Assembly: GCF_027580225.2 (NCBI RefSeq)
Contig: NC_073353.2
Coordinates: 37,695,001-37,759,000 of the forward strand
From: Misgurnus anguillicaudatus
Taxonomy: Eukaryota; Chordata; Actinopteri; Cypriniformes; Cobitidae
Length of the DNA: 64,000 bases
Direction of reading: 5' to 3'
A model generated the notes under the pieces. The model saw only the letters and a list, made by a program, of their open reading frames with translations, made no database searches and was not told the origin of the DNA. The translations under genes and the position numbers were made by a program. Every line of letters begins with the position of its first letter. The first letter of the stretch is position 1. This document shows positions 1 through 23,379 of this stretch, one piece after another.

Positions 1-52
1 AATACAAATTAAATATAAATATATTATAATATTAGTAGTATTCAAATACAAC

Positions 53-83
<31 letters not shown>

Positions 84-590
84 TCATACATTTCATGTAC
101 AACCTTCATACTTCAACATTATGCACCATTTTTAAGTCCTACTAAAGCCTATGCAAAATGCATACAGTCTTTTTGCAAGCAATAAAGTACTGTGTTGCCC
201 GGTCCGCGATTCATACATCATCAAACATTTATAAAGCCAAAGAAAGTAAACATGAATGGACAGGTATGGCACATCAATGTTTTAAGTCTAAATGTTAGCT
301 TTATATAAGTCACTACCTAGTCAACTTATAACTTTAGAGCATAGCGTTAACTTTATCAGTTAACCAAACAGCTTAGATCTACCAAAGCATAGCGCTATCT
401 TTAACATGCAATGAACATAGCATGGTGACAGGAGATTACATGAAGCATATATCATAGAGGCAGACAAGACACTGGGTTGAAAGTCATTAGCAACTAAACA
501 AATTTCGCGATTCCTTTTCATGTAGTAAACACCGGTCACATGCACACTTCTCTCTTAAAGAGACACTACATTATTGGGCTGCTAAACCTT
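1..590. other. Gene-free flank with AAT microsatellite
   Basis: AT-rich sequence with no supported gene. A trinucleotide run of AAT units lies at about 48-80. Short open frames here lack codon structure or recognisable domains. Confidence 0.6.
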
Positions 591-832
591 AAGGGGCAGT
601 TTCCCGGACAGGGACCAGACCAGTCCTAGACTAAAACATTTTTAAGAGCTGTCCAAACTGAAAACAACTTGCACTTATATATCTTAAAATACATCAGTGC
701 CCTTTGTTTTGCCTTAAAATGCACACAGGTAATGTTTTTAGTGAGGCATGTTTGTTAAAACTAGTTATATTTCCTAATTAAACTAAGGCCTAGTCCGGGA
801 TTAAGCTAATCCTTGTCCGGGAAACCACCCCT
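591..832. mobile_element. Short inverted-repeat element (MITE)
   Basis: The two ends are inverted copies. The left end reads GGGGCAGTTTCCCGGACAGG and the right end, on the opposite strand, reads GGGGTGGTTTCCCGGACAAG. Both continue with a related 'gattag/tagtcc' stretch. The unit is about 240 bp and has no open frame, so it is non-autonomous. The left flank is TTAA and the right flank TAAA, which is close to a TTAA target but not exact. The family assignment is left open. Confidence 0.75.
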
Positions 833-979
833 AAATGTTTCTCCATAAATGTTACTTGCAGCATTAGTAGCTCTAATTTATAATAAACATTTGATTAAAC
901 ATGTACATAAGAAATAACTAAACTTCACAAATGACAGAACTCCACAAAAACACAACAATGATATTAAGTAGAAACTTCC

Positions 980-1958
980 CACTAGTATTTGGTTTCAGGG
1001 GCAACAGTAATACTTGATTTGACAAAGTAACTGGTCTCTTCCATCTAGATGACCAGTATGCTGAAGTTCTTACATTTCTGTTTTTGTTAATGTGGGTTAG
1101 GACACTCATTACTGTGTCTTTGGACACTCATCACTTACCAGTCCAAGCACATGTCATAAAACAGACTGATGTACTGAAAATTCCTACATTCAACAAATGT
1201 AATGTTTGTGTTAAGATTAGGGTAATCCTGTTATTTTCACTACAGAGTAAAATCTCAGTGTTTCCTTATGTTGTTTCTTTATATTCCTATCTTACATGTT
1301 AAAGGCACATTCATGCTTTTACCATGCAAATTTTTTTTTAAAGTGCTCTTTTCTTGCTTTTGGCCAATTTAAAAACAAATTTGGCAGACATTTTTGGCAT
1401 CAGGAGATGAAATTAAAATCTTACAAGACTGTATGTCCAGATTTAGACTGAAATAGTTCATCCATCCAAATGAAAAATAATATCATTGGCAGATTATTTA
1501 TTGGCCTAGTGGTCATTGCACATACACTGGACTCACATTAAGGGATGATGTTATGACTCTTAAAGTTATAAAAAGCCTGTTCTTATTTGGAATAAATATA
1601 GCACAGCAAGGACTGGTGTTGCGCAATTAGGTCACGAATCCAGTCAATAGTGTAGAGTTTAACCAGACCCATTATGACTTCGGACGGGGTCTCACTGCAA
1701 GTACTCTGTTTTCCTCTTAATCTATCTTTAAAAAAGTAGCCTAATATTAAGGAAAAGTGTTTATTTAGCTGGTGTTATGCGACTGGTATTTATTTGATGT
1801 ACATTAAGTCAAATGAAAATGTGTTTACAATATCTTTTAACTGGTACCATATAGTCTAGGGGCAATGTCGCAAATCATTATCATATTATACTTAAATATC
1901 ACATTTACAAAAATCAGGTAATAAAATTAACCATTTAATTGAAACTTGGTAAACTGTA
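980..1958. repeat. Duplicated block, copy A (matches 17620-18532)
   Basis: This block aligns by eye to 17620-18532 in the same orientation over nearly its whole length. It shares long stretches such as those at 1453-1485, and there are scattered substitutions and small indels. The second copy lies about 440 bp upstream of the myosin promoter. Fish fast myosin genes occur in tandem arrays, so the simplest reading is a duplicated intergenic flank. A dispersed repeat cannot be excluded. No coding potential is seen in either copy. Confidence 0.8.
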
Positions 1959-3067
1959 AGGAATCTAATAAGAAAGTTGTTTCTGATTTTTTTTTAAAGA
2001 AAATTAGGGGGTTCATTTAAGACTTTTATTACTTGTATAGTACTTATAGATGCACAAATATTCCGTTTATACTGACATTAAAGACACACTTTTGTGTGTG
2101 GAGAGGGTTCATTGAGCCTTTGCCATCAGTGGTGAAAGCAGAAGCTCAAGCAAACCAGGGGGTTATTTTATGTTAAGTTAAGGTCCAGGCTCACTCACCA
2201 ACCTTTAAGGGATTTATCCCAGCTTGTTATTCCATCAGGATATTAAGGAGACACTTTCATAATGTTGTTTTTTTTCATAATAATGTTTTTGCTAATCTAC
2301 ATGTTTCAAACAAATTTTAAACAAATGTGATTTTTTTATGCATCAATTGCCCTTCTTCTCAACATTTTCCTATCCTCCTTCTATGTTTCATATAAAAATG
2401 CATATATTTTTTGTTCAAATAAATAGCACTTTAGAATTCTGCTTATGATGCGTCTCTTGTGTAAGTTGCTTTGGATAAAAATGTCTGCAGTCTGAGTAAT
2501 GTACAGTGAATGACATTAAGATGCGTATGAAACTGCTTCCATTCCATTTCACTCCACGAGTAGTAAAGTTATTATTGTTGATTTTATGTCTGTATGCTGT
2601 TTTTAAATAACAAGTGACATGTGCATTTTTATTAGTAAACAACATTGGTAAGTATTTTCTCACTAAAATTGCAGTTTTGAAACCATCTGTTTTCTACATC
2701 AATGGTTTTCAAAGTGTGGTACAAACCTACTTATGCCGCAATAGTTGGCTTGACCGGAACCGAGCACCCACACATCCATTATAATATATATATCTTTTTA
2801 ACAATACATGTGAGCAGCCTTTACACTAAAAGCACATTGTCTTTGTTTTCCTGTCTCATCCTCGGCTCCCTAAGACATCTGAGACAGACAGGATTGGTTC
2901 CAGGTGAGTGTAATGCTCATCCTACCACCAATCCGTCTAATGCCCACCCTCATGCTGCCAAATTGATGACTGCAGAGTCACAATGTGCTGCTCTGTTAAA
3001 TTCTATAATATATTACTGTAACAGCAGTGTGAGTTATAGCTGCAATCAGTAACACTGTGGCCCCTAT

Positions 3068-3275
3068 CATACAAATGCATAATATCTGTTGCATAAATAG
3101 CAAATGCATTTGTGCCCATTTGTACGCCCATGGGTGTGATGGCTTGAAAACAAGGTTTGTTCAGGCATATTGTTGGCACTTTGCTATTTTGAGGCAACTA
3201 AAATAGACAACACCATTGACCAACTAAAACCTGGTCTAAAGTCAATAGTGCAATACTGCTTTTGTTATTTAAAGA
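3068..3275 (-). repeat. Fragment related to the element at 53787-54803
   Basis: Read on the minus strand, this stretch matches 54535-54690. The shared order is 'tagaccaggt', 'ttggtcaatgg', 'tctattttagttgcctcaaaatagc', then 'cccatgggcg' and 'aaatgcatttgctatt'. It is a partial, older copy of the same inverted-repeat family. There is no coding sequence. Confidence 0.65.
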
Positions 3276-3604
3276 GAGTGTTAGTATTATTCATCTATAA
3301 ATGGAATGACAATGCGCGTTTGCTTATTCAAACATAAATGCACACAAACGTTTTTAAATAAAAAGACGTGAAGCTGAGATCAGCCGGCAGAAGAGCCGTT
3401 TTACCTGTAGTCTGGTAAGTAAGCAGGTTTTTTTTGCTTTTAAAAAGTGTTAATATTGCATTTATTGTGAGAATCATTGCTGAAACGGCTCTCCACACGT
3501 TTGTAAATTCTTTATCTCCTGTTTGTTACAAACAAAGTATTTTTACTAATGCAAACCTTTTTTTTACATATTTGTACTTTTTTTATAAAAACTTTTTGAG
3601 ATTA

Positions 3605-4170
3605 CAGTGAGTGCGTTTACATGCACAGAATACGCGAATAACTATCAAAAATCTGCTTATTGTAGAAAACTGTTTATATACAACACAAAAAAAACGGCTA
3701 TGCAGACAACTGCGTTTACATGGGACTTGGAGCTTTGTCAGGTTTCTCGCAGGTAGTGACGTCACCACCTATAATACATAATAGTCATTCAAAAAGCAGA
3801 CGGCACAACTGTCTTAAGCTATACTGTTGTATTTCTTTTCTTGTCTGCAGAACCTGTAAATATAACATAAGCTTTTATTTTCGCAGTTTCTCTGCCAACT
3901 GCTTTAGTAGACTGGAGACTTTATGCGTTACTTTGTGCTTATGCGAGACATCCGCAGATGAACAAAGCTGCCAGAAAGCCGGTAAAGGTGTTTACATGCC
4001 ACGCGAAATCGGAGTAATGGTCAAAAAACTACCTGTGCCGATCCGTTTTTGCTTACGCCGTTTATGGGCGTTCCCCGATAAAAGAAAAACGTTTTATGCA
4101 TTTGCATGACCCCACATGTTATCAAGTTATTAAGCATAATTGGCATAAGACTGTGCATGTAAACCCACTC
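3605..4170. mobile_element. Non-autonomous element with GTTTACATGCACA ends
   Basis: The left end (3605 onward) reads AGTGAGTGCGTTTACATGCA. The right end, near 4145-4170 and inverted, reads AATGAGTGGGTTTACATGCA. GTTTACATG motifs recur inside, near 3712 and 3990. The open frame at 3720-4109 has no recognisable domain and is probably chance. A short DNA transposon of about 565 bp is inferred; no clear target duplication was found. Confidence 0.6.
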
Positions 4171-5774
4171 ATTGATAATGCATCATACTTTATCAGCTTA
4201 TTTCACTTATTACTGAAACAACGACTTTTAAAGAGAACTGTCCATGCTTTTGTTGTTGTTTGCTTTTCTGTGTTAACTTTATTTCTATTTCATGTAAAGC
4301 TTATTTGGAACAGTGAACAATTGAGGAAAAAGACTATATAAATAAAACTGAATTGAATTGGTACATGGTAAGCAGGCTCATGACTAGTGGTATGCAGGGG
4401 AATCACTAAATTAAATGAAAGATCACAAGTTTGCTTGCCCATACAATCTCAACAGTTAAATAGTAAACTAACTTGTCTTGATGCCTTCAAAGGAAGCCCC
4501 AAGTTCAACCGCCCCAAAGACAAACCTCTTGACTTCCTTTTGAGGAAGTGTTTTATAGGAAGTAACTTTAATGTAACTGTAATGTTACAGTATCCAATTC
4601 AAATTCAGGAAGCAAATGATGCTTTGGAGTTTAGTAATCAATAATAAATCATTATTAAATGCCCCCACTAATTATTCTATAATTCTTGTGTGCCAGATAT
4701 CAACATTCATATATGCTACCAAAGAGTTTACTAAAAGAGCACAACATTGTTTACAAGAACATAAACTTCCTCATAAATCTAGTGACTTATTTATACTCTC
4801 AAAATGCACCACATTGATATATTCACCTGCACAAAGTTACTGAATTTGTTTGCACTGATGGTTAACTCTGTGGCATTTAGTACATGATGACATAAGTGTT
4901 TTTATAGTATATTCTTTTTACAATACGCATGCAACTAATCAAAATGAAATACACAAAAATGGTGTCATCTGTTCAAAACATGTATAGATTGATAGCCCTA
5001 TTCGGATGGTAATTGTTTTCATGAGAATGTCTTTAAAAATATATTTGCAAACTCGAAGCGTGTGACCATATGGTCCTTATTAGTGGTCTAAAAGGATATT
5101 TTTTTATTTAAAAAGTAAATACCTTTTAGAGGAAACAGAATTGTGTGATTTGAATCATGCATTTGATGCGTGGTCTGATGCCAGCAGATTTTCACAACTT
5201 TTCTGATCAGATTCAGCCCCAAGGCACGTTAAAATATCTTAAAATGACTATATTTGATTAACGTTTGACTTCTAAAGTTTATCAGTATAATATCATCTTT
5301 TGCATACGATGTTGTCTATAGTAAGGCTGTGTAACTCGCTATTAGTGATTAGATGCTGTGTAGCTTAGAGCTAACATTTTGCAAAAAAGCAGTTACTGTC
5401 ATAGTTAAAGATTGACTTTAACGATACATATACGGCAACAATCTTTTTAGAACACTGGAAAATATTTATCATAAATTGTGGCATTCAATTCAATCTAACA
5501 ACTTATATTGTATTGCAATACTGGAAAATTTGCACAAATTAATTTTGTTTTATGATTGAGGTCCAAGTTGCATCTTACAGTTTTATATGACTCATCTAAA
5601 TGACTGTGAATGACCACAGATGTTTCTTAATTACATCATTTGTGACAAATGATGGCGCAGAAAGATAATAAGAGAATCTAGAGAGTAACTTCTGCAGTAA
5701 TAAATCTGGATACCTTGCACTGGTTGCAAACTTAAAAACAGTAGTTTGATGTGGTGTGAATAAAAAGAGTGGCA
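4171..5774. other. Intergenic region downstream of myosin gene
   Basis: AT-rich sequence between the inverted-repeat element and the end of the myosin transcript. No gene, RNA or clear repeat was recognised here. Confidence 0.5.
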
Positions 5775-5794
5775 GACAACATGAATTAACCCTT

Positions 5795-5849
5795 TTTAAT
5801 GGACACTGTTTAGACACATATTATATGCTTGTCTGTAGGTCTGTTGTCT

Positions 5850-5854
<5 letters not shown>
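5795..5854 (-). terminator. Myosin polyadenylation signals
   Basis: On the minus strand an AATAAA hexamer (plus-strand TTTATT, 5849-5854) overlaps the predicted stop codon. An ATTAAA hexamer (plus-strand TTTAAT, 5795-5800) lies about 50 bases further on. The second would give a short 3' UTR of roughly 75 nt, in keeping with the short 3' UTRs of fast myosin heavy chain mRNAs. The overlap of the first signal with the stop makes it unlikely to be the one used. Confidence 0.5.
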
Positions 5855-16732
<10,878 letters not shown>

Positions 16733-17011
16733 GGTTGCAGATTACTGTGGTATAAAATATACCTTAGCATTTTGTTTTAAGTCTAATTTCAGAATTTAGA
16801 TTTTATTATGCTCTTGTACAGTACGTTTATCAATTCCAAATGTTTGATCATTTTATATTTTCGTTTAGTAAGTTAGTGATATTATTGAAATACAGATGGA
16901 AATGTCAAACTTTAATCCTAACTTTAGTGTTATTATAGCATTATTAAATTGATGAAGAAAGATATTTATGAAATGAACTAAAATAGGTTAATAATTATTA
17001 TTGCATTTTAC

Positions 17012-17182
17012 CTTGTATGACCCCACAGGGAACCAAAGCTGATGTGAATTTAAGATTTCTGAAAGAGAAAAAGCAGGAGAGAGGATTATTTTATTGCTTT
17101 CCAACATACAGTAGGTATTCCTCGTAGACAAAGGAAATGCAATAAATGATGTATCTCTCTTACCTTTGCTGGCTCACTGTGA
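17012..17182 (-). other. Myosin 5' UTR exons 1 and 2
   Basis: Exon 2 is 17012-17058 (acceptor TTTCAG, donor GTAAAA). Exon 1 starts around 17180 and ends at 17164 with donor GTAAGA. The first coding exon begins at 16744, twelve bases before the ATG, after CCACAG. Two non-coding leader exons ahead of an ATG in exon 3 is the standard arrangement of vertebrate sarcomeric myosin genes. The transcription start is inferred from the TATA box only. Confidence 0.7.
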
Positions 17183-17204
17183 ATCCTCAGGAGTCAGGAA
17201 CTGC

Positions 17205-17256
17205 TTTTATATAGTGTCATAACTGAGCGCTCAGCAGAACTGTAAAGCTGCATATG
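17205..17256 (-). promoter_or_regulatory. Myosin core promoter: TATA box and E-box
   Basis: On the minus strand TATATAAAA lies at 17205-17213, about 25-30 bases upstream of the inferred first exon. A CATATG E-box (CANNTG, the myogenic bHLH target type) is at 17251-17256. No clear MEF2 site was seen in the first 200 bases. The muscle role is inference from the gene it serves. Confidence 0.65.
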
Positions 17257-17619
17257 GTCATGTTGTTTAACATGCTCTCCCAGTGGAAAACAGCGTGATG
17301 TTCTCATTTAATGACTTAATGCTGCATGCCAGTGATATAAATGTTCGTAATTCATTATTTTTTATAAACTTTTAAATGTACATAATTTCAAAATCTTAAG
17401 ACATTGTAAGTTAAGAAGAATAGCATGTCAAAAATCAGGTGTTTGAATAACACAAACGGCATAATAATGTTTTTATCGCATGTTAAATTTTGATTAGGCT
17501 GTAGTTATCTTTCTAACAAATAAAGGATTGAAATTTTCTTCATCTTAAACGCTTTTTGCTTGATAAAATAATTTTGTGGGGTAGGGTTAGTGCTTTAAAT
17601 CATTGGAACTTGGCACACA

Positions 17620-18532
17620 GTAAAACCTTCCCACTGGTTTTTGGTTTCAGAGGCAACGGTAATACTTGCTTTGGTAAATTCCATTCAGATGACCAGTATA
17701 CTAAAGTTCTTACATTTATGTATTTTTGTTTATTTTTTGGACACTCATCAATTACCACTCCAAGCACATGTAATAAGAAAGACTGATGTACTGAAAATTC
17801 CTACATTCAACAAATTCAAATTTTTGTGTTAAGCTTTTAGTAAACCTGCAATTTGCCCTAGGCAGTAAAATCTCACATTCATGCTTTGACCATGCAATAA
17901 AGATTTTTAAATATATATATTTTTAGATTTTGCTGTAGGTCAATTAAAAAAAAAACTGGCAGGCATATTTCACCATCAGGAGATGAAATGTAAATCTTAC
18001 TAACAGATGCATGTCCAGATATGGACTGAAATAGTTCATCCATCCAAATGAAAAATAATATCTTTGGCAGATGATATTTGGCTTAGTGATCACTGCACTT
18101 AAACTGGAATCATGTTAAGGAATGATGTTATGACTTTTAAAGTTATAAACAGCCTGTTCTTATATGGAATAATTATAAATATAGCACAGCAAGGGCTGCT
18201 GCTGTGTAATTAGGTTACGAATCCTGCAATAGTGTAGACTTTAATCGGACCCATTTTGACTTTGGACGGGGTCTCAATAAAAGGAGTCTGATTTTCTCTA
18301 AATCTATTTTTTTAATAATAGCCTAATGTTAAGGAAAGAGGCTTATTTAACTGCTGTTATGTGACTGATAATTCGATGTAGATTAAGTCAAAATGTCAAG
18401 ATGTGTTTACCATAGATTTCAACTATTGTGAAGGGACAATTTCGCAATTCATTATCAGATTAAATACCTAATAAATGTCACATTTACAAAAGTCGGATTA
18501 TCTACTGAACCATTCAACTGAAACCTGGTAAT
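17620..18532. repeat. Duplicated block, copy B (upstream flank of myosin gene)
   Basis: Same-orientation copy of 980-1958. Identity is high in islands, for example 'actgaaatagttcatcca' at about 18025-18042. Copy B is cut at 18532 by the hAT-like element, whereas copy A continues past the matching point. It carries no gene. Confidence 0.8.
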
Positions 18533-19019
18533 TAGGAATGTGCCCTAAGCCGAGTACGTTATTCGGAAGGGCACGGATAATGGCTTTAAAACGAATAACA
18601 AATTCATCCGAATAACAGAAAATATATTCGGCCAGACACAATAACATGTTTGCTGGAACAGCCCTAATTTACAAACCCTTTAAAGCACAAATAATATGTG
18701 TGTGAGTGCAATCAATCTATGAAATGAAATGAATTACATTTTCTGCGCATTTCCTATTTAGAAACCCAGGCCTTTTGGAATTAATTAAAAAATCTGCTAA
18801 TATCAAACTTCTTTTAACCCAACTGTAAAAAATTGACCCATTTCATTTAATTTAATTAAACAAGACCAGAAAAGCTTTATAAAATGCTGCCCTCTAATAA
18901 TAAAATATTCGTTAATAATTACAGACTTCGGAAGCACGGAAAGAGATGATCTTTTAATTACTTCAAGTTGAAGCAAGCTTCATTATCAATCTAGGTGAAT
19001 ATAAAATAAATCAGTAAAT
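18533..19019 (+). mobile_element. hAT-like element R1, left part (interrupted copy)
   Basis: Matches the first ~480 bp of the more complete copy at 45510-47012, starting at 'gccgagtacgttattcggaa'. The match stops at the AAAT at 19016-19019 and resumes at 34037. The copy was therefore split by the 15-kb insertion. There is no coding sequence. Confidence 0.85.
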
Positions 19020-19197
19020 GGGTGATTCTCACGAAACTATTGGAACACCACGGCACTAATGATTTTAGCTATAAAATGTGTAATATAGTAATATTAAAAA
19101 GCATCCGAATTAACACAATACTGTGTTCTACCTTGCACAATGTGTGATTTTAACATAAGATTTTACAATTTGTCAATTTTATCTAATTTTCTGCTTA

Positions 19198-20017
19198 AAG
19201 GGGGGGTTTAATGGTATTTCAAGCATTCTGACTTATTAACACAGTTATAGAGTTGTTTCCTCATGCTAAACGTAGGCAAAGTGTCAAAAATGCAGTTGGG
19301 CGTGTTTCAGAGTATTTCTGTGCCGAATGCACTTCGCCAGGGTTCGGACAAGTTTCGGCTAATTTTTTTCGATTACGGTTCTAACTGACGTTTCAGGGGT
19401 TTTCGATACGTATCACTTCTTTTTATGGGTTTCCGCCAGAAAACTTCCCCCGGAAAACCCCGCCCAGCCGTCAGTCAGCGGGAGACGCTAGAGCTTGCTA
19501 ACAGCTTATCACGCCACTCAGCCTTGTTTAATTTCAAAAGTCAACAATGGCACAAGAAGAAGTGTGTTTTTGGATGTAAGGAGAAGACATCCAGCCTTAT
19601 GGAAACAATGGATATAGTTTATTATCCGGATTAGCAGCAGAGTTTTGCGTGTGCGTTTGATGCGGTGGATTTTCAGAACCGGGTCATGACGAGTTACACG
19701 TGGTAAGTAAGACTTCTGTCTTATGTTGGAAATAGGCGCGTGTATATTATATAAATCACACGAACATGTAGTGAATCATAAGTTAAAACAGTGTTGTATA
19801 GTGTTGTATGACTCCTACTCGCTCCTCCCGTGTTATAACTCCTCCTTCTTCATTTTTTCGTACGTTATCGGAAAGATTCGTTAAAGCTAATCTTTCTTTT
19901 ATAAATCTGATTAAACTAAATACTCTTCAGAGATATAAAGGATGTCATACTACTCCATAGGTACTCCAGATTAATATCAGAAATGCAGAAACAGCGTGTG
20001 TTACGTGAGCTTTAAAT
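19198..20017 (+). mobile_element. Nested non-autonomous repeat inside the 15-kb element
   Basis: GC-richer stretch starting GGGGGGGTTTAATGG and ending about 'gtgagctttaaa'. It interrupts the subterminal region of the 15-kb element. A short frame (19425-19634) contains a Cys/Lys-rich stretch but no domain I can name. The edges have weakly inverted TTTAA-containing ends. This is a repeat by context; the class is unknown. Confidence 0.45.
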
Positions 20018-20018
20018 T

Positions 20019-20665
20019 CTCATTACCGCAATGCGTCCGGCTATGTTTGAACATGCGTTATGTTGTAATTTAAACAAATGAACACAAAAATATTTAGAAA
20101 AAAAATAAATGGATGTTTTGCTAGACTACTATAGATGACAGAAAAATAATTTACTGAATATTCATGTATAATAATAATGAAGAAAAATTAGGAAAATGTT
20201 GTGTCCATGCCTGATGTTCTCATCCTCCGCAACACTTTTTGAGAACAGTTTAAGCACACATACATAATTTTAATAAAGTTTGATTTTGAGTGACCAAGCA
20301 CATTGACCAGTTACTTCAAGATGGCTACCAGGTAAGATCATCTCTTTATATCTTTCCAGTTAAATTTGAAATATTCTCTTGTCAGAATGCTTACACGACA
20401 TTTTGATTATCATTACCGAAACAGGTAGTTTTCTACATTTCGAAAATGTTTTGATTTACAATTTTTTATGAAAATGTTCTTTATTAAAGTCTAATTATAT
20501 GCACTGAATAAAAAATTAGCAAAGCCTTCATGGCTTCTCTATTTTTAGCAAAACATACTGGGGTTCCTCATCCTCCGCAACACCATTCTCATATATCGCA
20601 ATTATTTAATAGCAGTTGCGGTAAAGAGAACTTCTGTTTCGGAAATGAGAATTTAAGCATATTGT
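20019..20665. repeat. Left subterminal repeats of the 15-kb element
   Basis: Repeated motif of the form TCAT(T/C)(A/C)(C/T)CCGCAAC in both orientations: near 20023, 20219, 20400, 20567, 20611 (inverted) and 20640 (inverted). The same motif clusters at the other end of the element. Clustered subterminal motifs are known transposase-binding sites in several DNA transposon families; here that role is inferred. Confidence 0.7.
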
Positions 20666-20939
20666 TTATTACTTTTAAATATCTCTTATGAATTTAATAC
20701 AAGTTTAAAATGTAATAACTGTTGATATTTTGCTTTATGATGCTTCATTGTAGACAATCAGCAAGTAAGGAAGGAGAGAGAGAGGTTAGGTTTGGAGATA
20801 TTACTAGCAGGTGTATTAAGCAGAAAACACACTACAGTGTTAGGAAATGTACATGACACAACACAACGCAACAAGTCTATAATATATTATGATGTGTACA
20901 TTTTTTTTTCTTCCAATGTTGTGAGACATGCTAATTTAA

Positions 20940-22510
20940 TGTAATGCTTTCTTTCCACTTTCAGGTATCAAAGACAACTTAGCGATGGCACGCCACGCGT
21001 CTAGGCGCTGCAACAGCAGTTGCTTCACAAGATCCACAAAGTTGGATCCCATGTGTGCCAGCATCTCAGCTCCCTGCGACCGCACAACGCGCGCGGTCTG
21101 CAGCGTCAGATTGCTGCCTGGGGGCGAGGGACAAAGGGAGACTACCTCCTTTCTGCGCAGTGCGTGAGTCACAGACACCAGAGAGGATGGCCTATAAGCG
21201 CCCGGCGCTGTGACAGAAAGGGGGTTGTTGCACAATTCATTAGGACTGTGCATTAACTCTTTCCGCCTCTGCTGTCTTCGCAGCATGTGGGTTGTGTTCG
21301 AGAGTGGGGGGGGCGTGTTGTAGATGCTTATGTGAGGACGGGCCCTGGGGCGAGCAACACAAAACCAACTGAAGAGACAAATGCTCTGTTTTTGACAAAA
21401 TAACAATCTTTATTACATTTAACACACAAACATTTCAACATAAAGTCCCTGCGTCGCCCGCAACAGCCAGGGGGACATCCAACAAGACTCTCATTCTTTT
21501 CCGCCGCTCAGCGTTCTCTCCTTCACAGCACTCTCGTCAGGAACGTGGCTTCGTTCCGGAAGGCAGTCCCCCAGGACCCGGTTTCTTGCATCATATACTG
21601 GAGGATTTGTGCCAGGGACTCTTGCGATGCACCACCGGTTCTGGTCCATGAGACACATGGTGGTGAGGTAGGAAGTGGCTCATAGCCTTAGAGCTTTTCA
21701 CCGCTTCCGAGAAATGCTCCGTGATTGTGCCCACCGTGTCCCCACACAGGCCGGATAGAGAAACAGGCGTGACTGTGCATGAGCACCATGAGTGGTCTTC
21801 GTGGCCCTTATCGCCATAGTGTGCAATGCAGACAGAGCCTCTCCAGGCGCGGGTATGCTTTTTCGGACAGGTGTGCTGTCATGAGGCTTCACTACCCTCA
21901 AAGCTGTGCCACACCATCCAAGGACAAGGGGCAGAGGTGAGCAGCCACAGCGTCCTTGATGGGGGGAATACACAGGTAGCCTACCTAAGAAAAAAAATGG
22001 GGGGAGGGGTAGCCCACGCTTTGGTGACTTTCCTCCGAGCGGCAGCGGGGCGGCCCGAGTGAAGAAAACAAAAGTCAAGGTTGCTTCTCTGGGAATCTTG
22101 TGGGGTGCTCCACTCAATCTCCAAGTCCTGCATGGCTTTAAAGAGAATGCGCACCAGTTCCTTGTAGAAGGAGGGCTGTGTGGCTGATGCACCACGTGGA
22201 GCCTGGTCCCAGTCTCCGTCCAACGCTGTCAGAGACATCTCATCTTCCTCCGCTGGAAACCCAAAGGAAACAGACATGGCAGCTCCCAGTTCAGGACACA
22301 GGCTCTCGGCGACAAACTGAAGTGGTGTGAGAGGGGAGGACGACCACCTGCGGCTCTTTGCCGGCAGTGGGACACTGCAGTAAGAAACATCCAAGGGCGA
22401 TGTTGAGCCGGGTCCTGAGCACCTTCATCGGGAGATCCTCACAATAAGGGACACCCTGAGCCAACAATTGCCGCCTTTGAGTGGAGAAGCCCCAAGCAGA
22501 GCACACAGAG
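20940..22510 (-). pseudogene. Decayed DIRS-like retrotransposon gag region
   Basis: On the minus strand, the frame at 22291-22506 has the 'C..W....T....L....PYCEDLP...LRTRL' pattern typical of the N-terminus of fish DIRS1-like gag proteins. The frame at 21981-22394 follows with 'PELGAAMSVSFGFPAEEDEMSL'-type acidic sequence. The frame at 21698-22195 follows with the 'ALSALHTMAI' type segment. Three frames in one order indicate at least two frameshifts. The downstream part (20936-21406) is open but I do not recognise it. No reverse transcriptase or tyrosine recombinase from this element remains. GC content is higher than the surroundings, marking it as an insertion. The DIRS assignment rests on motif memory, not a search. 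Confidence 0.6.
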
Positions 22511-22739
22511 CTCGTGTGAATTGGGTGGGTCCATCAGACCTCTGCACCACAAGCAGATTTGCGACATCCCGGAACATAGAGAGGGCTGCTTACATTTTAA
22601 CCTAAATACAATTTTGCTGCCTATGAAGTCTGTCCTAAAGCATTTCTCATTGTCATTGTCTCATAAGGCAGCGAGTCAACAAGTCAGCTGTCTAAGCTTT
22701 CGGACACAGCCTCTCGCGCATTAATGGAAACAGATACAG

Positions 22740-23118
22740 AATGATAAAAGGTCAGAAGACCAAATCATATCCAGCAAGGAAATATTTTTCATCTTATTTA
22801 AACAAATGTTTTGTGATATCCAGCTGACATTAGCTGCCCATTTCTCAATCCGATGGTTGCAGCCTTCAGAGCTCGCATTTGTAGGCAGCATATGTCATCA
22901 AGACCATCTTATTTCATTATGTTAAATGCATAATGGGGACTTAAATATGACACAAAGGGATATTAATATATATTAATATTCCTGTTCTCATGTTTTTTCT
23001 ATAATATTTTTTTCAAAGACTACACAATAAAACAGTTTTGAACCTGAACGCATGATGCTGTAAATATTATCAGTTTTTTTCTACTTTATAATTTGTTTTT
23101 AACAAAATCTCAGGCTAG
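22740..23118. other. AT-rich spacer inside the 15-kb element
   Basis: No gene, repeat or site recognised. Confidence 0.5.
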
Positions 23119-23379
23119 TATACACTCTTATGAAAAATGGTTCTTCAAAGGTTCTGAAATGATGGTAAAGGTTCTATATAGAACCATAGCTTACTGAAGA
23201 ACCCTTTTTTGCTGAAATGGTTCTTTGTCTTGGCAAAAGGGTTCTTTTTTCCCTCCTTTTTTGATTTTAAATTTAGTCAGTTATTTTCAAGCTGCCTCCT
23301 GATTATTTTCACCTGTAAAAGCCCTGAAACATCAGTCCTGCTGAACTGCCTGCAGATTAACATCACAAACAGGTAAGAG

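Noticed and set aside
2702..3052. Open frame of 116 codons
   Set aside because: No domain, no splice or promoter context, and it lies in repeat-like intergenic sequence.
3720..4109. Open frame of 129 codons
   Set aside because: It lies within an inverted-repeat element and has no recognisable domain.
19425..19634. THAP-like zinc-finger gene start (CVFGCKEK)
   Set aside because: Only a short Cys-containing stretch inside a repeat; the frame ends quickly and no further finger residues follow.
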